DNA from: JAGMCJ01 sp046761005 | GTDB lineage: Archaea > Thermoplasmatota > Thermoplasmata > RBG-16-68-12 > JAGMCJ01 | Direction: 5' to 3' | NCBI GenBank assembly: GCA_046761005.1 | Contig: JBHIFI010000001.1 | Coordinates: 27,929 to 91,928, forward strand | DNA length: 64,000 nucleotides | Shown: positions 33,486-42,013 of the stretch, one piece after another | Numbering within the stretch: position 1 is the stretch's first letter | How the letters are laid out: each line of letters begins with the position of its first letter | Notes under the pieces: generated by a model | Databases searched by the model: none | What the model saw: only the letters and a program-made list of their open reading frames with translations | What the model was told of the DNA's origin: nothing | Program-made: the position numbers and the translations under genes

Positions 33486-34298
33486 TCATGTGGATTTCCC
33501 CTGGAACTCCGGGATTTTGCTCAATACGTCAAAGCGTGTATCCCTCACTGTAGGTCTGTGTTGCCTCGCCTTTTCCAGCTCCTTGAGGTCAATCTCGCAT
33601 TGCACAACGTCCTCCTCGTAGTCCTTCGCCTTGACCTTCACGTCCCCTCTAGGTCCGACGACGGTGCTCCCTCCGAAGAAGACCATGTTCCTCTCCGTTC
33701 CAACGAGGTTGGAGTAAATCACGAACAAAGCATTCTCGATCGCCCTGGCAGGGATTACCTTCTCGAAGAAGACCTTGCTCGTCGAGGGTGAAGCGGAGCA
33801 GGCGATTATGATGTCGGCACCACTCAAGGCATAGTATTTCGATAGCTCCGGAAAGAAGATGTCGAAGCAGATGAGAAGCCCTAGGCATCCTATCTCAGTA
33901 TCGAATACCTCCAGCTTGGACCCTCTTCCGAAGAAGAGACTCTCTTCGAATGGCCCAAAATCCGCTAGATGCAGCTTTCTGTACGAATACACTCCTCCTT
34001 CAGGAGTGACGAGAACAGAGGAATTGTAGATTCCCCTTGTCTTTCCATCTGTCTCTGGCATTCCGAAGACGATGTGAATCCCGCTCTCTTTTGCGATACT
34101 CTTGATCTTGGAAACCGATGGACCAGACAATTCCTCGGCAAGTCTAGTGAAGTCATCCCTGCACATATAGCCCGTCAGATATAGCTCACCAAAGACAGCG
34201 AGGTCGCATTCATTCTCCGAAACCACTCTCTCTAACTTCTCCAGATTTCGCTCCTTTTTGCCCAACTCAGGTTGAACCTGGCCAATCACTATCTTCAT
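33486..34298 (-). CDS. Carbon-nitrogen hydrolase (nitrilase superfamily)
   Basis: A 270-residue protein with the Glu-Lys-Cys triad of the superfamily: GELYLTGY (Glu), SYRKLHLADFG (Lys) and LLICFDIFFPE (Cys), plus KVIPARAIENALFVIYSN. It hydrolyses an amide or nitrile C-N bond; the substrate cannot be assigned. The ATG at 34298 has an excellent Shine-Dalgarno (AGGAGGAGG) and overlaps the preceding zinc-ribbon membrane gene by ATGA; the longer upstream frame is rejected. Confidence 0.9.
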   Translation of the reverse strand: MKIVIGQVQPELGKKERNLEKLERVVSENECDLAVFGELYLTGYMCRDDFTRLAEELSGPSVSKIKSIAKESGIHIVFGMPETDGKTRGIYNSSVLVTPEGGVYSYRKLHLADFGPFEESLFFGRGSKLEVFDTEIGCLGLLICFDIFFPELSKYYALSGADIIIACSASPSTSKVFFEKVIPARAIENALFVIYSNLVGTERNMVFFGGSTVVGPRGDVKVKAKDYEEDVVQCEIDLKELEKARQHRPTVRDTRFDVLSKIPEFQGKST

Positions 34299-34603
34299 TT
34301 CTCCTCCTCCTTTCTTGCGAGTACTAGAGCCTTCTTCTTTTGGTCCTCCACACCCCAGCTCGAAAGTGAGAATGCGAGTATCGCAAATACAATAAAAAGG
34401 AGGAGTTTCAGTATGAAATCCTGTGTGTCCAAGAGTATGATTGAGGCTGCACCAGCTACTAGAATAATGGTGGCAGCGACATATTGCCATGAAGGTCCAA
34501 CTCTAACGCTTCTGGTCTTAGCCTTGCAATTGGGGCACAGATTCCTCTCAATCCTGCTCTTCATGAAGACCTCATCACAAGATGAGCAATACACCAGTTT
34601 CAC
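34295..34603 (-). CDS. Zinc-ribbon membrane protein
   Basis: A 102-residue protein with an N-terminal zinc ribbon (YCSSCDEVFMKSRIERNLCPNCKAK), then two hydrophobic helices (YVAATIILVAGAASIILL and FILKLLLFIVFAILAFSLSS) and a charged tail. The ribbon is likely cytosolic. GTG start at 34603 with a TATA-like element about 30-40 bases upstream; coupled to the nitrilase-like gene by ATGA. Function unknown. Confidence 0.75.
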   Translation of the reverse strand: MKLVYCSSCDEVFMKSRIERNLCPNCKAKTRSVRVGPSWQYVAATIILVAGAASIILLDTQDFILKLLLFIVFAILAFSLSSWGVEDQKKKALVLARKEEEK

Positions 34604-34666
34604 AATCGCAGAGAAGTTCTCTCTGGTAAAAAGGTTTATCTAATTATCACCCATAATTCAGCTCGC

Positions 34667-34770
34667 GCTCCCGTAGTGTAGTCCGGCCAATCATCTCGGC
34701 CTCTCGCGGTTTTCGTTTTGGCGGGAATCGGGGATAGCCGAAGACAGGGGTTCGAATCCCCTCGGGAGCA
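34667..34770 (+). tRNA. tRNA-Glu (CUC) with a 29-nt intron
   Basis: The acceptor stem GCTCCCG (34667-34673) pairs with CGGGAGC followed by discriminator A (34770). The T arm is AGGGG-TTCGAAT-CCCCT. The anticodon stem TCGGC (34696-34700) pairs with GCCGA (34737-34741). The loop reads C-T-CTC-G before, and A after, an insert, giving anticodon CTC (34703-34705). The intron is at about 34707-34735, after position 37, the canonical archaeal site. Without it the tRNA is 75 nt, excluding a non-encoded CCA. Confidence 0.9.
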
Positions 34771-34984
34771 TACTCGTGTCGCGATTAGGAATCTAGCTGG
34801 AAAATGGTCTCCGCGAAACAGTTTTCTTCCTTGATGAAGAGATTCAGAATAGGAAGGAGACAGGATCTGTAATGGCACAGTTGGCAATCTTCCTATTGGC
34901 TTAGCGAAGAGTCTACCCAGGATGCAGTTTTGGAATATATTGAAATATTGTCGAGACCAATATATTACTCAAGGGGGGTGGCTT

Positions 34985-35479
34985 GTGCTGGAGGTCGCTA
35001 CTCGTCTAGATGGAAACATCAGACTTCAAGAAGGCTCCAAGGAATATCTTGTAATCCCAACCGGTACGCAGTATTCTGAGCTGGCAAGAGTGCTCAAGAA
35101 GCTCATTGCTCTCAGTTATGACATCGTCGGTGATTCAGGAGAAATCCTGAGCATTGTGCGACACAGCGTATTTGCGAACCGTGTCCATATTCTCAAGCAA
35201 GGAGAAGAAACAGTTCTGGAACTGCCCTATTTGAAGGATAGGTCTTTCTATTACAGGGGAAAGAAGTACGAACTAAGGATAAGAAAAATGAGAGGTGAAA
35301 TCTGTATCGAACGAGACGGGCAACCTGTAGCCTGGGGAAAATATTCCCTCTCGAGAGTTCGATTTATGAGATATGAGAGGGAGATAGAGGACATCATAAA
35401 AGAGATCGCCGTCGGTATAGGAATAAACCTTGCGGGTGTTCAGATATTTGTCCTTGGGTTTCTAGCGGGAGCTGCATAG
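34985..35479 (+). CDS. Conserved hypothetical protein, beta-rich
   Basis: About 164 residues: alternating strands (LELPYLKDRSFYYRGKKYELRIRKMRGEICIERDGQPVAWGKYSLSRVRFMRYERE), then a helix and a hydrophobic C-terminal segment (IAVGIGINLAGVQIFVLGFLAGAA) that could be a membrane anchor. The GTG at 34985 is chosen because a TATA box (aatatatta, about 34958-34966) lies 25 bases upstream and GGGGTGG just before it; the open frame extends to 34922. Not recognised. The 34771-34984 stretch before it shows no gene. Confidence 0.6.
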   Translation: MLEVATRLDGNIRLQEGSKEYLVIPTGTQYSELARVLKKLIALSYDIVGDSGEILSIVRHSVFANRVHILKQGEETVLELPYLKDRSFYYRGKKYELRIRKMRGEICIERDGQPVAWGKYSLSRVRFMRYEREIEDIIKEIAVGIGINLAGVQIFVLGFLAGAA

Positions 35480-35536
35480 TCCTTTGACTTTGATCCATAA
35501 GAAACAAGACACTATTCAGTGCTTGGGGAGCGCACT

Positions 35537-35621
35537 GCCTTGAACAATCACAAAGTTTGGATTGCCACCCTGAACGATTTTGGGAACGTTCCCGTCGAGG
35601 GATTAGGACCGTGTTCAAGGC
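35537..35621. repeat. Long inverted repeat enclosing a 12-bp palindrome
   Basis: GCCTTGAACA (35537-35546) and TGTTCAAGGC (35612-35621) are perfect 10-bp arms. Between them lies the palindrome GGGAACGTTCCC (35582-35593). It sits between convergent genes (stops at 35479 and 35674), so it could fold as a bidirectional 3'-end structure. No target duplication was seen. Confidence 0.5.
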
Positions 35622-35673
35622 GCCCTGCAAAAGTCTCAGTAGTATGAATCCGAGGGATCTCTGATCTGGCGGC

Positions 35674-36699
35674 TTATTTCTGGGGTTTAATGATAACCTT
35701 GAGCGAGTCACCAGCCTTCCGAACGAGTTCAAAACCTTTGGCGGTATCTTCAAGGCCGAACCTGTGGGTTATCATCTCTTGAACGCGAATCTTTCGGGAG
35801 GAGATTAGATCGATAGCGTCCCTGATGTCCTCGGGACTGGCTGCGTAGGATGTTGTTATCGTGATGTTCTTGAACCAAAGCTCGTTGAATGGCATCGAAA
35901 TCACCGTTTCAGGATCGGTCGGTGCGAAGAAGAGAATGGAACCGCCCAGCTCAACGCAGGACAATGCCCGCTCTATTGCCTTTTTCGCTCCTGTGGACAC
36001 AATCACGACATCCGCCAAAAGCCCCTCAAATAGCTCTCTCAACAGATTCGGGACATCCTCATTTGCATGAAATGCGGCATCCGCCCCAAACTTGTGGGCC
36101 ATTGAAAGACGGTATTCGCTTATGTCGGTGCAAGCAACGCTCCGAACTCCCCGAACCTTCGCCAGCTGTAGATGGAGGAGTCCCGTAAGTCCGCTTCCAA
36201 TTATGAGAACGTTGCTATCCTTCACCCCGTCGATTTTATTCTGACCTCTGATGACGCATCCCAGAGGTTCTATGAAGGCACCCTCCTCGTATGAGATCTC
36301 ATCAGGGAGCGGAAAGACTCCATGCTTCACATTGCTGGATGGAACCCTGATGTACTCAGAGAACCCGCCAGGGTCGAAGTTTGTCGTCCTGAGTGTTTCG
36401 CACACCGTATGGTGCCCTCTCCGACAGAATCGACATTCCATGCACGGAACATGATGGGAGACGAAGACGCGCTGTCCCGTCTCATATCCGCTTACTTCGC
36501 TACCTACTTGAGCTATATCTCCTGCAATCTCATGCCCAAGGACGCGGGGAGCCTTCTCAATTCGATACCATTCCATGACATCGCTGCCACATATCCCGCT
36601 CGCCATGACCTTGACGAGAAGCTCATCCTCTCCGATTGTGGGCTTTGGAATCTCCTCGAGCCTGATGTCCTGATTGCTGTAGTACATAGCGACTCGCAT
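35674..36699 (-). CDS. Zinc-dependent medium-chain alcohol/polyol dehydrogenase
   Basis: A 341-residue MDR protein. Catalytic zinc ligands lie in SGICGSDVME and GHEIAGD; the structural zinc has four Cys in VPCMECRFCRRGHHTVC; the nucleotide fold is VLIIGSGLTGLLHLQLAKV. It resembles sorbitol/threonine dehydrogenases; NAD(P)-dependent oxidation of a secondary alcohol is expected. It is 53 bases downstream of the LsrF-like aldolase on the same strand, suggesting a shared sugar-phosphate or diol pathway (inference). Confidence 0.9.
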   Translation of the reverse strand: MRVAMYYSNQDIRLEEIPKPTIGEDELLVKVMASGICGSDVMEWYRIEKAPRVLGHEIAGDIAQVGSEVSGYETGQRVFVSHHVPCMECRFCRRGHHTVCETLRTTNFDPGGFSEYIRVPSSNVKHGVFPLPDEISYEEGAFIEPLGCVIRGQNKIDGVKDSNVLIIGSGLTGLLHLQLAKVRGVRSVACTDISEYRLSMAHKFGADAAFHANEDVPNLLRELFEGLLADVVIVSTGAKKAIERALSCVELGGSILFFAPTDPETVISMPFNELWFKNITITTSYAASPEDIRDAIDLISSRKIRVQEMITHRFGLEDTAKGFELVRKAGDSLKVIIKPQK

Positions 36700-36752
36700 G
36701 GCTTCCTCTCCCTCAATGAATGCTCCTGGTCTGTCGAAGAGAATGTGAGAAG

Positions 36753-37550
36753 CTAGGCTTCACCGCTCTTTGCGCTATTGAAGATGTCCATCGCTTCCTT
36801 GGGTGTAGCGTTATCGTGGACAATCGCCCGCACAGCCTTTATCATGGGGACGGAGTTCTCATTCTGCCATATGTTCCGACCCATATCGACTCCTACCGCG
36901 CCCGTCTGAATGGCATTGTGCGTCATCTCGAAGGCATCCATCTCCGTCTCTAATTTCGGACCGCCAGCGATTACAATCGGAACTGGGCAGCCCTCGACAA
37001 CCTTATGGAAATCCTCGCAATAGTATGTCTTCACCATGTGAGCTCCGAGTTCTGCCGCTATCCTGGAGGCCAATCCAAGATATCGCGCGTCTCTCTTTTT
37101 CAGTTCTCTGCCCACTGCAGTGACCGCCAACACAGGTATGCCGTACTCCTCGCCCTGATTGACGAGCTCGGACAGGCTGAGCAGTGTTTGCCGCTCATGG
37201 GGTGTTCCCACGAATATGGAAAGAGCCACAGCAGCTGCGTTCAGGCGAATTGCCTCATGCATAGAAGTGGTAATCCCTTCGTTTGCAAGGTTTTCCCCGA
37301 CTATGCTCGTTCCCCCCGACACTCGGAGGACAATTGGATTGTCGATTGTGGCTGCGACGGAAGAACGAAGCACGCCCCTGGTGAGCATTATGGAGTCTGC
37401 GTATGGAATGAGCGGATCCAGTGTCTTCTTCGGTTGTTCCAACTTCGTCATTGGGCCCAAGAAATAGCCATGGTCGATCGCCAGCATAACGGTGTGCCCA
37501 GTTTTCGGCTTAAGTATTCGTGACAAACGATTTTTCATTCCCCAGTCCAT
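36753..37550 (-). CDS. LsrF/DhnA-family class I aldolase-like protein
   Basis: A 265-residue TIM-barrel protein. Motifs MDWGMKNRLSRILKPKTGHT, MLAIDHGYFLGP, LTRGVLRSS, VLRVSGGTSI, MVKTYYCEDF (Schiff-base Lys in the family), PIVIAGGPK and GAVGVDMGRNIWQ match LsrF, the thiolase that splits phospho-AI-2 (3-hydroxy-2,4-pentadione-5-phosphate), more closely than typical fructose-bisphosphate aldolase. Related archaeal enzymes include ADH synthase of the alternative shikimate route, so the substrate is open. Shine-Dalgarno GGAGGGGATG precedes the ATG; a TATA-like GATAAATATC lies at 37610-37619. Confidence 0.82.
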   Translation of the reverse strand: MDWGMKNRLSRILKPKTGHTVMLAIDHGYFLGPMTKLEQPKKTLDPLIPYADSIMLTRGVLRSSVAATIDNPIVLRVSGGTSIVGENLANEGITTSMHEAIRLNAAAVALSIFVGTPHERQTLLSLSELVNQGEEYGIPVLAVTAVGRELKKRDARYLGLASRIAAELGAHMVKTYYCEDFHKVVEGCPVPIVIAGGPKLETEMDAFEMTHNAIQTGAVGVDMGRNIWQNENSVPMIKAVRAIVHDNATPKEAMDIFNSAKSGEA

Positions 37551-37676
37551 TTTTCATCCCCTCCCAGTTAAGAATGGGATATCAAGCTGTTTCTCGATAA
37601 GGAATGGCGATATTTATCCTTTTGTCACCCCTACAGTTCTGGCAGAACGCCCGCCAAATACTATACCTCGCCTCCG

Positions 37677-38378
37677 CTATTCCAGAATTCCCGCCACGAG
37701 ACCTTCGGGAATATGCTTGACCGCTTTTCTCAGCTGATCCGTGTCTAGCTTCCTCGCGTTTTTCCTGAGAAAAGACGCTACCGCCTTTGGTTCGCTTTTC
37801 CCCAGTTCTCGTAGGACCCAGCCGAGGGACTTCCTCACAAAATATTCATCGTCTTCGAGGAGACTATGAACCATGTCTATGACCAACCTCGGATCGGAGC
37901 GTCCTTCTCTGTTGGCTGGTATGGTCGATGTCACCGCTCCCCGCCTTCTCCAGAAATTGGGCGATTGAACCCAGCTTGACACCCGAGATGTTATATCGTC
38001 ATCTCTAAACATGAACTCTGAGAGGACGAAGACTGAGATGTCGTCGCAGTTTGCCCAGTTGTCAACATCATCATACCATTTGCTTATTAAATCGAACGAA
38101 CTCCTGTCAAGCCTCCCCCTGAACTTCTTCAATATAGATGCCGCCAGGCTTCTTGCCTCAAGAATGTCTGCATGCCAGAGCTCGTCAACGACTTGATGTA
38201 TGTCCTCAAGCTCAGAGTCCCTGTGGGATGCTGCGTATTTCGAGGCCAATGAGTGAATCGTCGGTTTTCTTACGCCGAAACTCTCGAGGCGAGTGCCAAT
38301 ATATCTTTCCGCAACCCAGGATGGCTGCTCAACTCTGTTCTTCTTGAGTTCCTCTATGAGACATTGAGTCTCCTTCAC
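37677..38378 (-). CDS. DNA alkylation repair protein, AlkD-like HEAT-repeat glycosylase
   Basis: A 233-residue all-helical HEAT-like protein with the AlkD pattern: RYIGTRLESFGVRKPTIHSLA, WYDDVDNWANCDDISVFVLSEF (the Asp of NWAxCD matches the catalytic Asp of AlkD), NFWRRRGAVTSTIPA and YFVRKSLGWVLRELGK. It would excise alkylated purines. GTG start. Near other repair-type genes (SPL-like radical SAM proteins, NreA). Confidence 0.85.
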   Translation of the reverse strand: MKETQCLIEELKKNRVEQPSWVAERYIGTRLESFGVRKPTIHSLASKYAASHRDSELEDIHQVVDELWHADILEARSLAASILKKFRGRLDRSSFDLISKWYDDVDNWANCDDISVFVLSEFMFRDDDITSRVSSWVQSPNFWRRRGAVTSTIPANREGRSDPRLVIDMVHSLLEDDEYFVRKSLGWVLRELGKSEPKAVASFLRKNARKLDTDQLRKAVKHIPEGLVAGILE

Positions 38379-38427
38379 GGGAATGGGATGAGCGCTCGCA
38401 TATTAAACTGCTTTTTCCCGGCATGTA

Positions 38428-38667
38428 TCACTTGAGCGCCTGGACTTTCGTCTTTGATAGCCTCTCTTGTGTCTCGGATAGTGACCTTAATCTCGGAATA
38501 TCTTCCCTCTCTACATACGACTCAGCGTATCCACAATTCTCGCAAACGATGAGTGCCAGAGGCCATTTCTGCTCCACAGTCGATCCACCTGGCCTGTAAG
38601 GAGCAAATAGAGACACCTGAAGGCTCGTCTTAGTGCCACTCCCACACTTGACGCAAGATTCCGCCAT
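38428..38667 (-). CDS. Small zinc-ribbon protein
   Basis: A 79-residue protein with two CxxC motifs, CVKCGSG near the start and VCENCGYAESYVEREDI, and a charged C-terminal helix. Probably one zinc site. The text between (FAPYRPGGSTVEQKWPLALI) is reminiscent of small archaeal zinc ribbons in which the first knuckle carries the antigen-like loop. Function unknown. Upstream of the AlkD-like gene on the same strand. Confidence 0.7.
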   Translation of the reverse strand: MAESCVKCGSGTKTSLQVSLFAPYRPGGSTVEQKWPLALIVCENCGYAESYVEREDIPRLRSLSETQERLSKTKVQALK

Positions 38668-38746
38668 GAGATCCTCGTTCGAATAGATCCCTCGGGCTTA
38701 CAAAAGGTTTCCTCTCGTTCGTCGGCAATCCCAAGACAAGCTATTC

Positions 38747-39478
38747 CTAGGGTGGAGGCGGAGGATCCTCCTGAGGCTGAACTTCTGGCGGTCCGGTTTG
38801 ACTTGGCGGGTGGATGGTTTGATACGCAGGAGCTTGCTCGGCTGGAGGCGCATGAACGGGCTCGATTTCCAAATCCTTTGGCTTGACTCTAACTTTGATG
38901 GTCTCGGGCTTGGGCTTTATCAGATTCCAACCTGCCTTCGTGACATAGCCTCCAACCACGACCATAGCGAAAAATAGCCCAACAACGAGAACCGCCAAAG
39001 CAAGCGGTAGGAGTATCCTTATGAAATCAATATTCGATTCGAACCCACCAAACTCAGGTTGACTCCTCCCGCTCAGTGCGGTGTTATTATCAACCTCCAC
39101 AAGGCCAAAGGCTGAGCTACTCTTTCCATTCTCATCTTCCACAGTCAGGTAAACGGTGTAGGCTCGTTCATCAGGGTATACTTTCGTCGGGTTCTGGAGA
39201 TTGGATTGATTCCCATCCCCAAAGTCCCAATCCCAGAGCACGATATCCGCATCACCTCTCCTTGATGCATCCTCAAAAATGACTTCGTAGTTGTCAGTTG
39301 TCCAACTAAAGGAAGCGCTCGGTCCCTCCACGACCTCTTCTTCGGGCAATTGATCCTCAAAGAATTTGCCTGGCGAGGAGGCCAGCCCGAAGGCAAACAA
39401 AAGGACGACGATCAATATGATGATACCGAACACCAGTACTACGGTTCCCAGCACAAGTTCGTATCTCTCTCTATCCAT
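38747..39478 (-). CDS. PKD-domain membrane protein with proline-rich tail
   Basis: A 243-residue protein. An N-terminal membrane helix (LVLGTVVLVFGIIILIVVLLFAFGLA) leads to an outward PKD domain (VLWDWDFGDGNQSNLQNPTKVYPDERAYTVYLTVED). A second helix follows (IDFIRILLPLALAVLVVGLFFAMVVVGGY), then a basic linker and a Pro-rich C-terminal tail. PKD domains mediate protein or carbohydrate contacts at the surface. A TATA-like CATTATATACG lies about 30-37 bases before the ATG. Confidence 0.8.
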   Translation of the reverse strand: MDRERYELVLGTVVLVFGIIILIVVLLFAFGLASSPGKFFEDQLPEEEVVEGPSASFSWTTDNYEVIFEDASRRGDADIVLWDWDFGDGNQSNLQNPTKVYPDERAYTVYLTVEDENGKSSSAFGLVEVDNNTALSGRSQPEFGGFESNIDFIRILLPLALAVLVVGLFFAMVVVGGYVTKAGWNLIKPKPETIKVRVKPKDLEIEPVHAPPAEQAPAYQTIHPPSQTGPPEVQPQEDPPPPP

Positions 39479-39578
39479 GGAAATCGAGGAAACGAGAAAT
39501 CGAGACGTATATAATGGTGAGGTGGTGATTCTCGCAATTGCGAGTTCTATTTGCCATAGCAGGCATCTCAGATTCTTA

Positions 39579-40151
39579 CTATTGGCCAGTGCTCTCTCTT
39601 TTCAAAGCGGGTTTCCGAATCATTCGGGATGAGAAACCGTCATCGTCAACCAGGTCATCAATCTTCGGTTCTGAGCAATCACACACGACCTCACCCACTT
39701 CAAGGACTCTGGCTGCCTCGGCCAAACAGTTATTGAACATCCTTAACCATTCCGAATCAGTGTCATCCTTGAACCACTCATCGGAATTCAGTTCAAGTGT
39801 GATGTAATGGTAACCATCTTCGTCAATGCCCACGAAGATGGAGGAATCAGCTCCATCTCCTGGAACTTCCAGCTCTTCTAAGAGAAAACCGCTCGTTTTC
39901 CTCACCTTGCTCTTGCAAAGTACAGTCATTGGCTGGTCGGCGTACCCGTATTCCTTGACAATCGCAGGGATTATTCCAATGCTCTCTAGAGTGATTTTCA
40001 CATCTCCCGTCTTTCGGTACATTTCGAGTTTGAGAGGTGTGAAGAAAGGAGAGAACATGTTGCAGAATTCAGCGGCAAGAATCTCCATCTCTCTCGTGGC
40101 GGGGATATCGTTGAAGCCCCACCTGACCAGGCTCTTTTCGTGCCAAGTCAA
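39579..40151 (-). CDS. Conserved hypothetical protein
   Basis: About 190 residues, alpha/beta, no membrane segment or clear motif. Visible are an N-terminal helix (REMEILAAEFCNMFSPFF) and strands (SIFVGIDEDGYHYITLELNSDEWF) followed by a helix (SEWLRMFNNCLAEAARVLEVG). The TTG at 40151 is chosen for the GGAGGGG about 7 bases before it; the frame is open to a TTG at 40199. It lies just after the SPL-like radical SAM gene on the same strand. Confidence 0.6.
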   Translation of the reverse strand: MTWHEKSLVRWGFNDIPATREMEILAAEFCNMFSPFFTPLKLEMYRKTGDVKITLESIGIIPAIVKEYGYADQPMTVLCKSKVRKTSGFLLEELEVPGDGADSSIFVGIDEDGYHYITLELNSDEWFKDDTDSEWLRMFNNCLAEAARVLEVGEVVCDCSEPKIDDLVDDDGFSSRMIRKPALKRESTGQ

Positions 40152-40229
40152 GATTTCCCCTCCGACTCTTTCTGGGAAGTCAATAGGGGTATAGCCCAAG
40201 GGATACCTAAAGTTGTTGGAGGCTTCTTC

Positions 40230-41129
40230 CTATCGATTCCAACTGTCCAAACTTGCCTGTTTGCTCCATCCTTCATCGAAGACAGGCCTCGGGATTCTCT
40301 CATCAATGTCATATCTCTTGCACAGATCAGAAGCTCTCTTCATTATCTCGTTTGTATAGTCCCGCCTCGGCTCATAGGAATTTCCAGCATATAGGTCTTC
40401 ATACCTGTCAACCAGCTCGGGAAAGTTCTCTCTCAGGAAATCCATGAGCCAATCTCTCTGCCAGCTCTCCATTGTCATGGAAGCACATAGGACGAATTTG
40501 GCACCGTTCTCCTTTGCGGTTGCTATGGTCTCTTCCATCATCTCGATGCTGTCAGTGATGTATGGAACAATCGGCATGTAAGAGAGACCAACGAGAAATC
40601 CTCGCTTCGCGAGTTCCCTTATCGCCCTCATCCTGCTACGCGGTGAAGGAGCTCTGAACTCAAGAAGCCGAGATAGACCCTCATCCACTGTTGAGAAGGA
40701 GAAAGAGATACAGCACCACGTTTGCTTTCTAATATCTTCCAGAATGTCGAGGTCTTTCATCAGGTATGGCGACCTCTCTACTATGTGCACTGGAAAACGG
40801 AGATCGCGAACGACCTTCAGCATCTTTCTGGAGAGGCCGAACTTCTTCTCCGCGGGCTGGTAGTCACCCGTCACAATGACATTCCTCTCCACCCGCGGGA
40901 GTTCCTTACGCAGCAGTCGGTGCGCGTTTATCTTGACCTTTATCCTCTCTGCGAAATCAGTGGGGTCTGGATACTGCATGTACTTCTCCGCCCTTGAATA
41001 GCAGAAGTGACAGCCATGGAAGCATCCAACATACGGATGGGCTGCATACTTGTTCCAATACCAGCCCTCATCGACTTTCTTATGAACGATAAGAATCCTC
41101 TTCGCCCTGTATACCTCATATTCCACCAT
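40230..41129 (-). CDS. Radical SAM protein, SPL (spore photoproduct lyase)-like family, copy 1
   Basis: A 299-residue radical SAM enzyme. The cluster motif CFHGCHFCYSRAEKY lies in YAAHPYVGCFHGCHFCYSR, followed by VTGDYQPAEKKFGLSRKML, FSFSTVDEGLSRLLEFRAPSPRSRMRAIREL and MPIVPYITDS, as in the Rv2578c/SplB-like group. True SplB repairs spore photoproduct; the archaeal members have no assigned reaction. Its ATG overlaps the MBL stop (TAATG). A paralogue is at 43297. Confidence 0.87.
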   Translation of the reverse strand: MVEYEVYRAKRILIVHKKVDEGWYWNKYAAHPYVGCFHGCHFCYSRAEKYMQYPDPTDFAERIKVKINAHRLLRKELPRVERNVIVTGDYQPAEKKFGLSRKMLKVVRDLRFPVHIVERSPYLMKDLDILEDIRKQTWCCISFSFSTVDEGLSRLLEFRAPSPRSRMRAIRELAKRGFLVGLSYMPIVPYITDSIEMMEETIATAKENGAKFVLCASMTMESWQRDWLMDFLRENFPELVDRYEDLYAGNSYEPRRDYTNEIMKRASDLCKRYDIDERIPRPVFDEGWSKQASLDSWNR

Positions 41130-42013
41130 TACTTCTTTCTCCTACGACGCGAACGCTTTTTCTTTCCGAAGAGTTCTTTTCTTCTGGCTTCAAGGAGGTC
41201 ATCGTTCTTGCCCGTGTATCCGGCAGAGGTGAGAACCTTGACCTTTGACCTCTTCGCGGACTCGAAAACGTCGGGAATTCTTTCCACCCAGTTCTTCTCT
41301 CTGAGCAAATGGTGATCTATTATGAGCGTGCGCAAGTCCGAATCCTCGATGAGGCGTACAGTATTCTTTCGAGAGAGTTCCATATTCTTCTTCCCGTAGG
41401 TTCCCATCATATAGCTCAGGGGACCGTCCATCATGACCGTCTGAGGATTTTGCTCCATTATGAAGTCGATTTGATTACGAGCGCACCCGCCAACAATATC
41501 CGATGTGTGGACGAAGGCGTAGTTGCCCTCACGGACACAGACCTCAAGGACATAGCCCATTCTCTCTTTTGCACCGTGCACCACTGGCTTGGAGAAAATG
41601 ATCTTCGTTCTTCCGAATTGGAATTCCTCACCATCCGCGATTGTGATGTCCTTGGCATATTTCTGAATCAGCTTGGCGAACCTTCTACCCCTCCTTTTCT
41701 GATTGGTATTTGTCTTTTTCTCGTAGTCCTTCAGAAGTGCGATTTTCCCTCGAAAGACGCTCGGCGCATCGGGATTGTGATGATCATAGTGGTAGTGACT
41801 GACAGTGATCACTTTTGCCTTTCTTGCTTTATCCCTGATTCCCCTCCACATCTCCGCCCTTCTCTTCTTCTCCAATGTATGAGGAGGTAGACCGAATCTC
41901 TTGGGAGCGAGTCGTACATTGGGGTCTACGAGGATCCTGCAGTCTCTTGTTTCGAGATAGGTCGCCATACTCCTCGCACCCATGCTGTCAGCTGCCAAAG
42001 GCATGATTCTCAT
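41129..42013 (-). CDS. MBL-fold protein of the UPF0282 family
   Basis: A 294-residue MBL protein: MAADSMGARSMATYLET-like start, VITVSHYHYDHHNPD (metal site), VHTSDIVGG and TLIIDHHLLRE, with a strongly basic C-terminal tail (LFGKKKRSRRRRKK). Matches archaeal UPF0282 proteins (MJ1629 type). The basic tail suggests nucleic-acid contact; function unproven. Coupled by ATGA to the upstream GNAT gene. Confidence 0.85.
   Translation of the reverse strand: MRIMPLAADSMGARSMATYLETRDCRILVDPNVRLAPKRFGLPPHTLEKKRRAEMWRGIRDKARKAKVITVSHYHYDHHNPDAPSVFRGKIALLKDYEKKTNTNQKRRGRRFAKLIQKYAKDITIADGEEFQFGRTKIIFSKPVVHGAKERMGYVLEVCVREGNYAFVHTSDIVGGCARNQIDFIMEQNPQTVMMDGPLSYMMGTYGKKNMELSRKNTVRLIEDSDLRTLIIDHHLLREKNWVERIPDVFESAKRSKVKVLTSAGYTGKNDDLLEARRKELFGKKKRSRRRRKK

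Noticed and set aside
34299..34490. N-terminal extension of the nitrilase-like protein
   Set aside because: It overlaps the zinc-ribbon membrane gene in another frame; the ATG at 34298 has an ideal Shine-Dalgarno and ATGA coupling.
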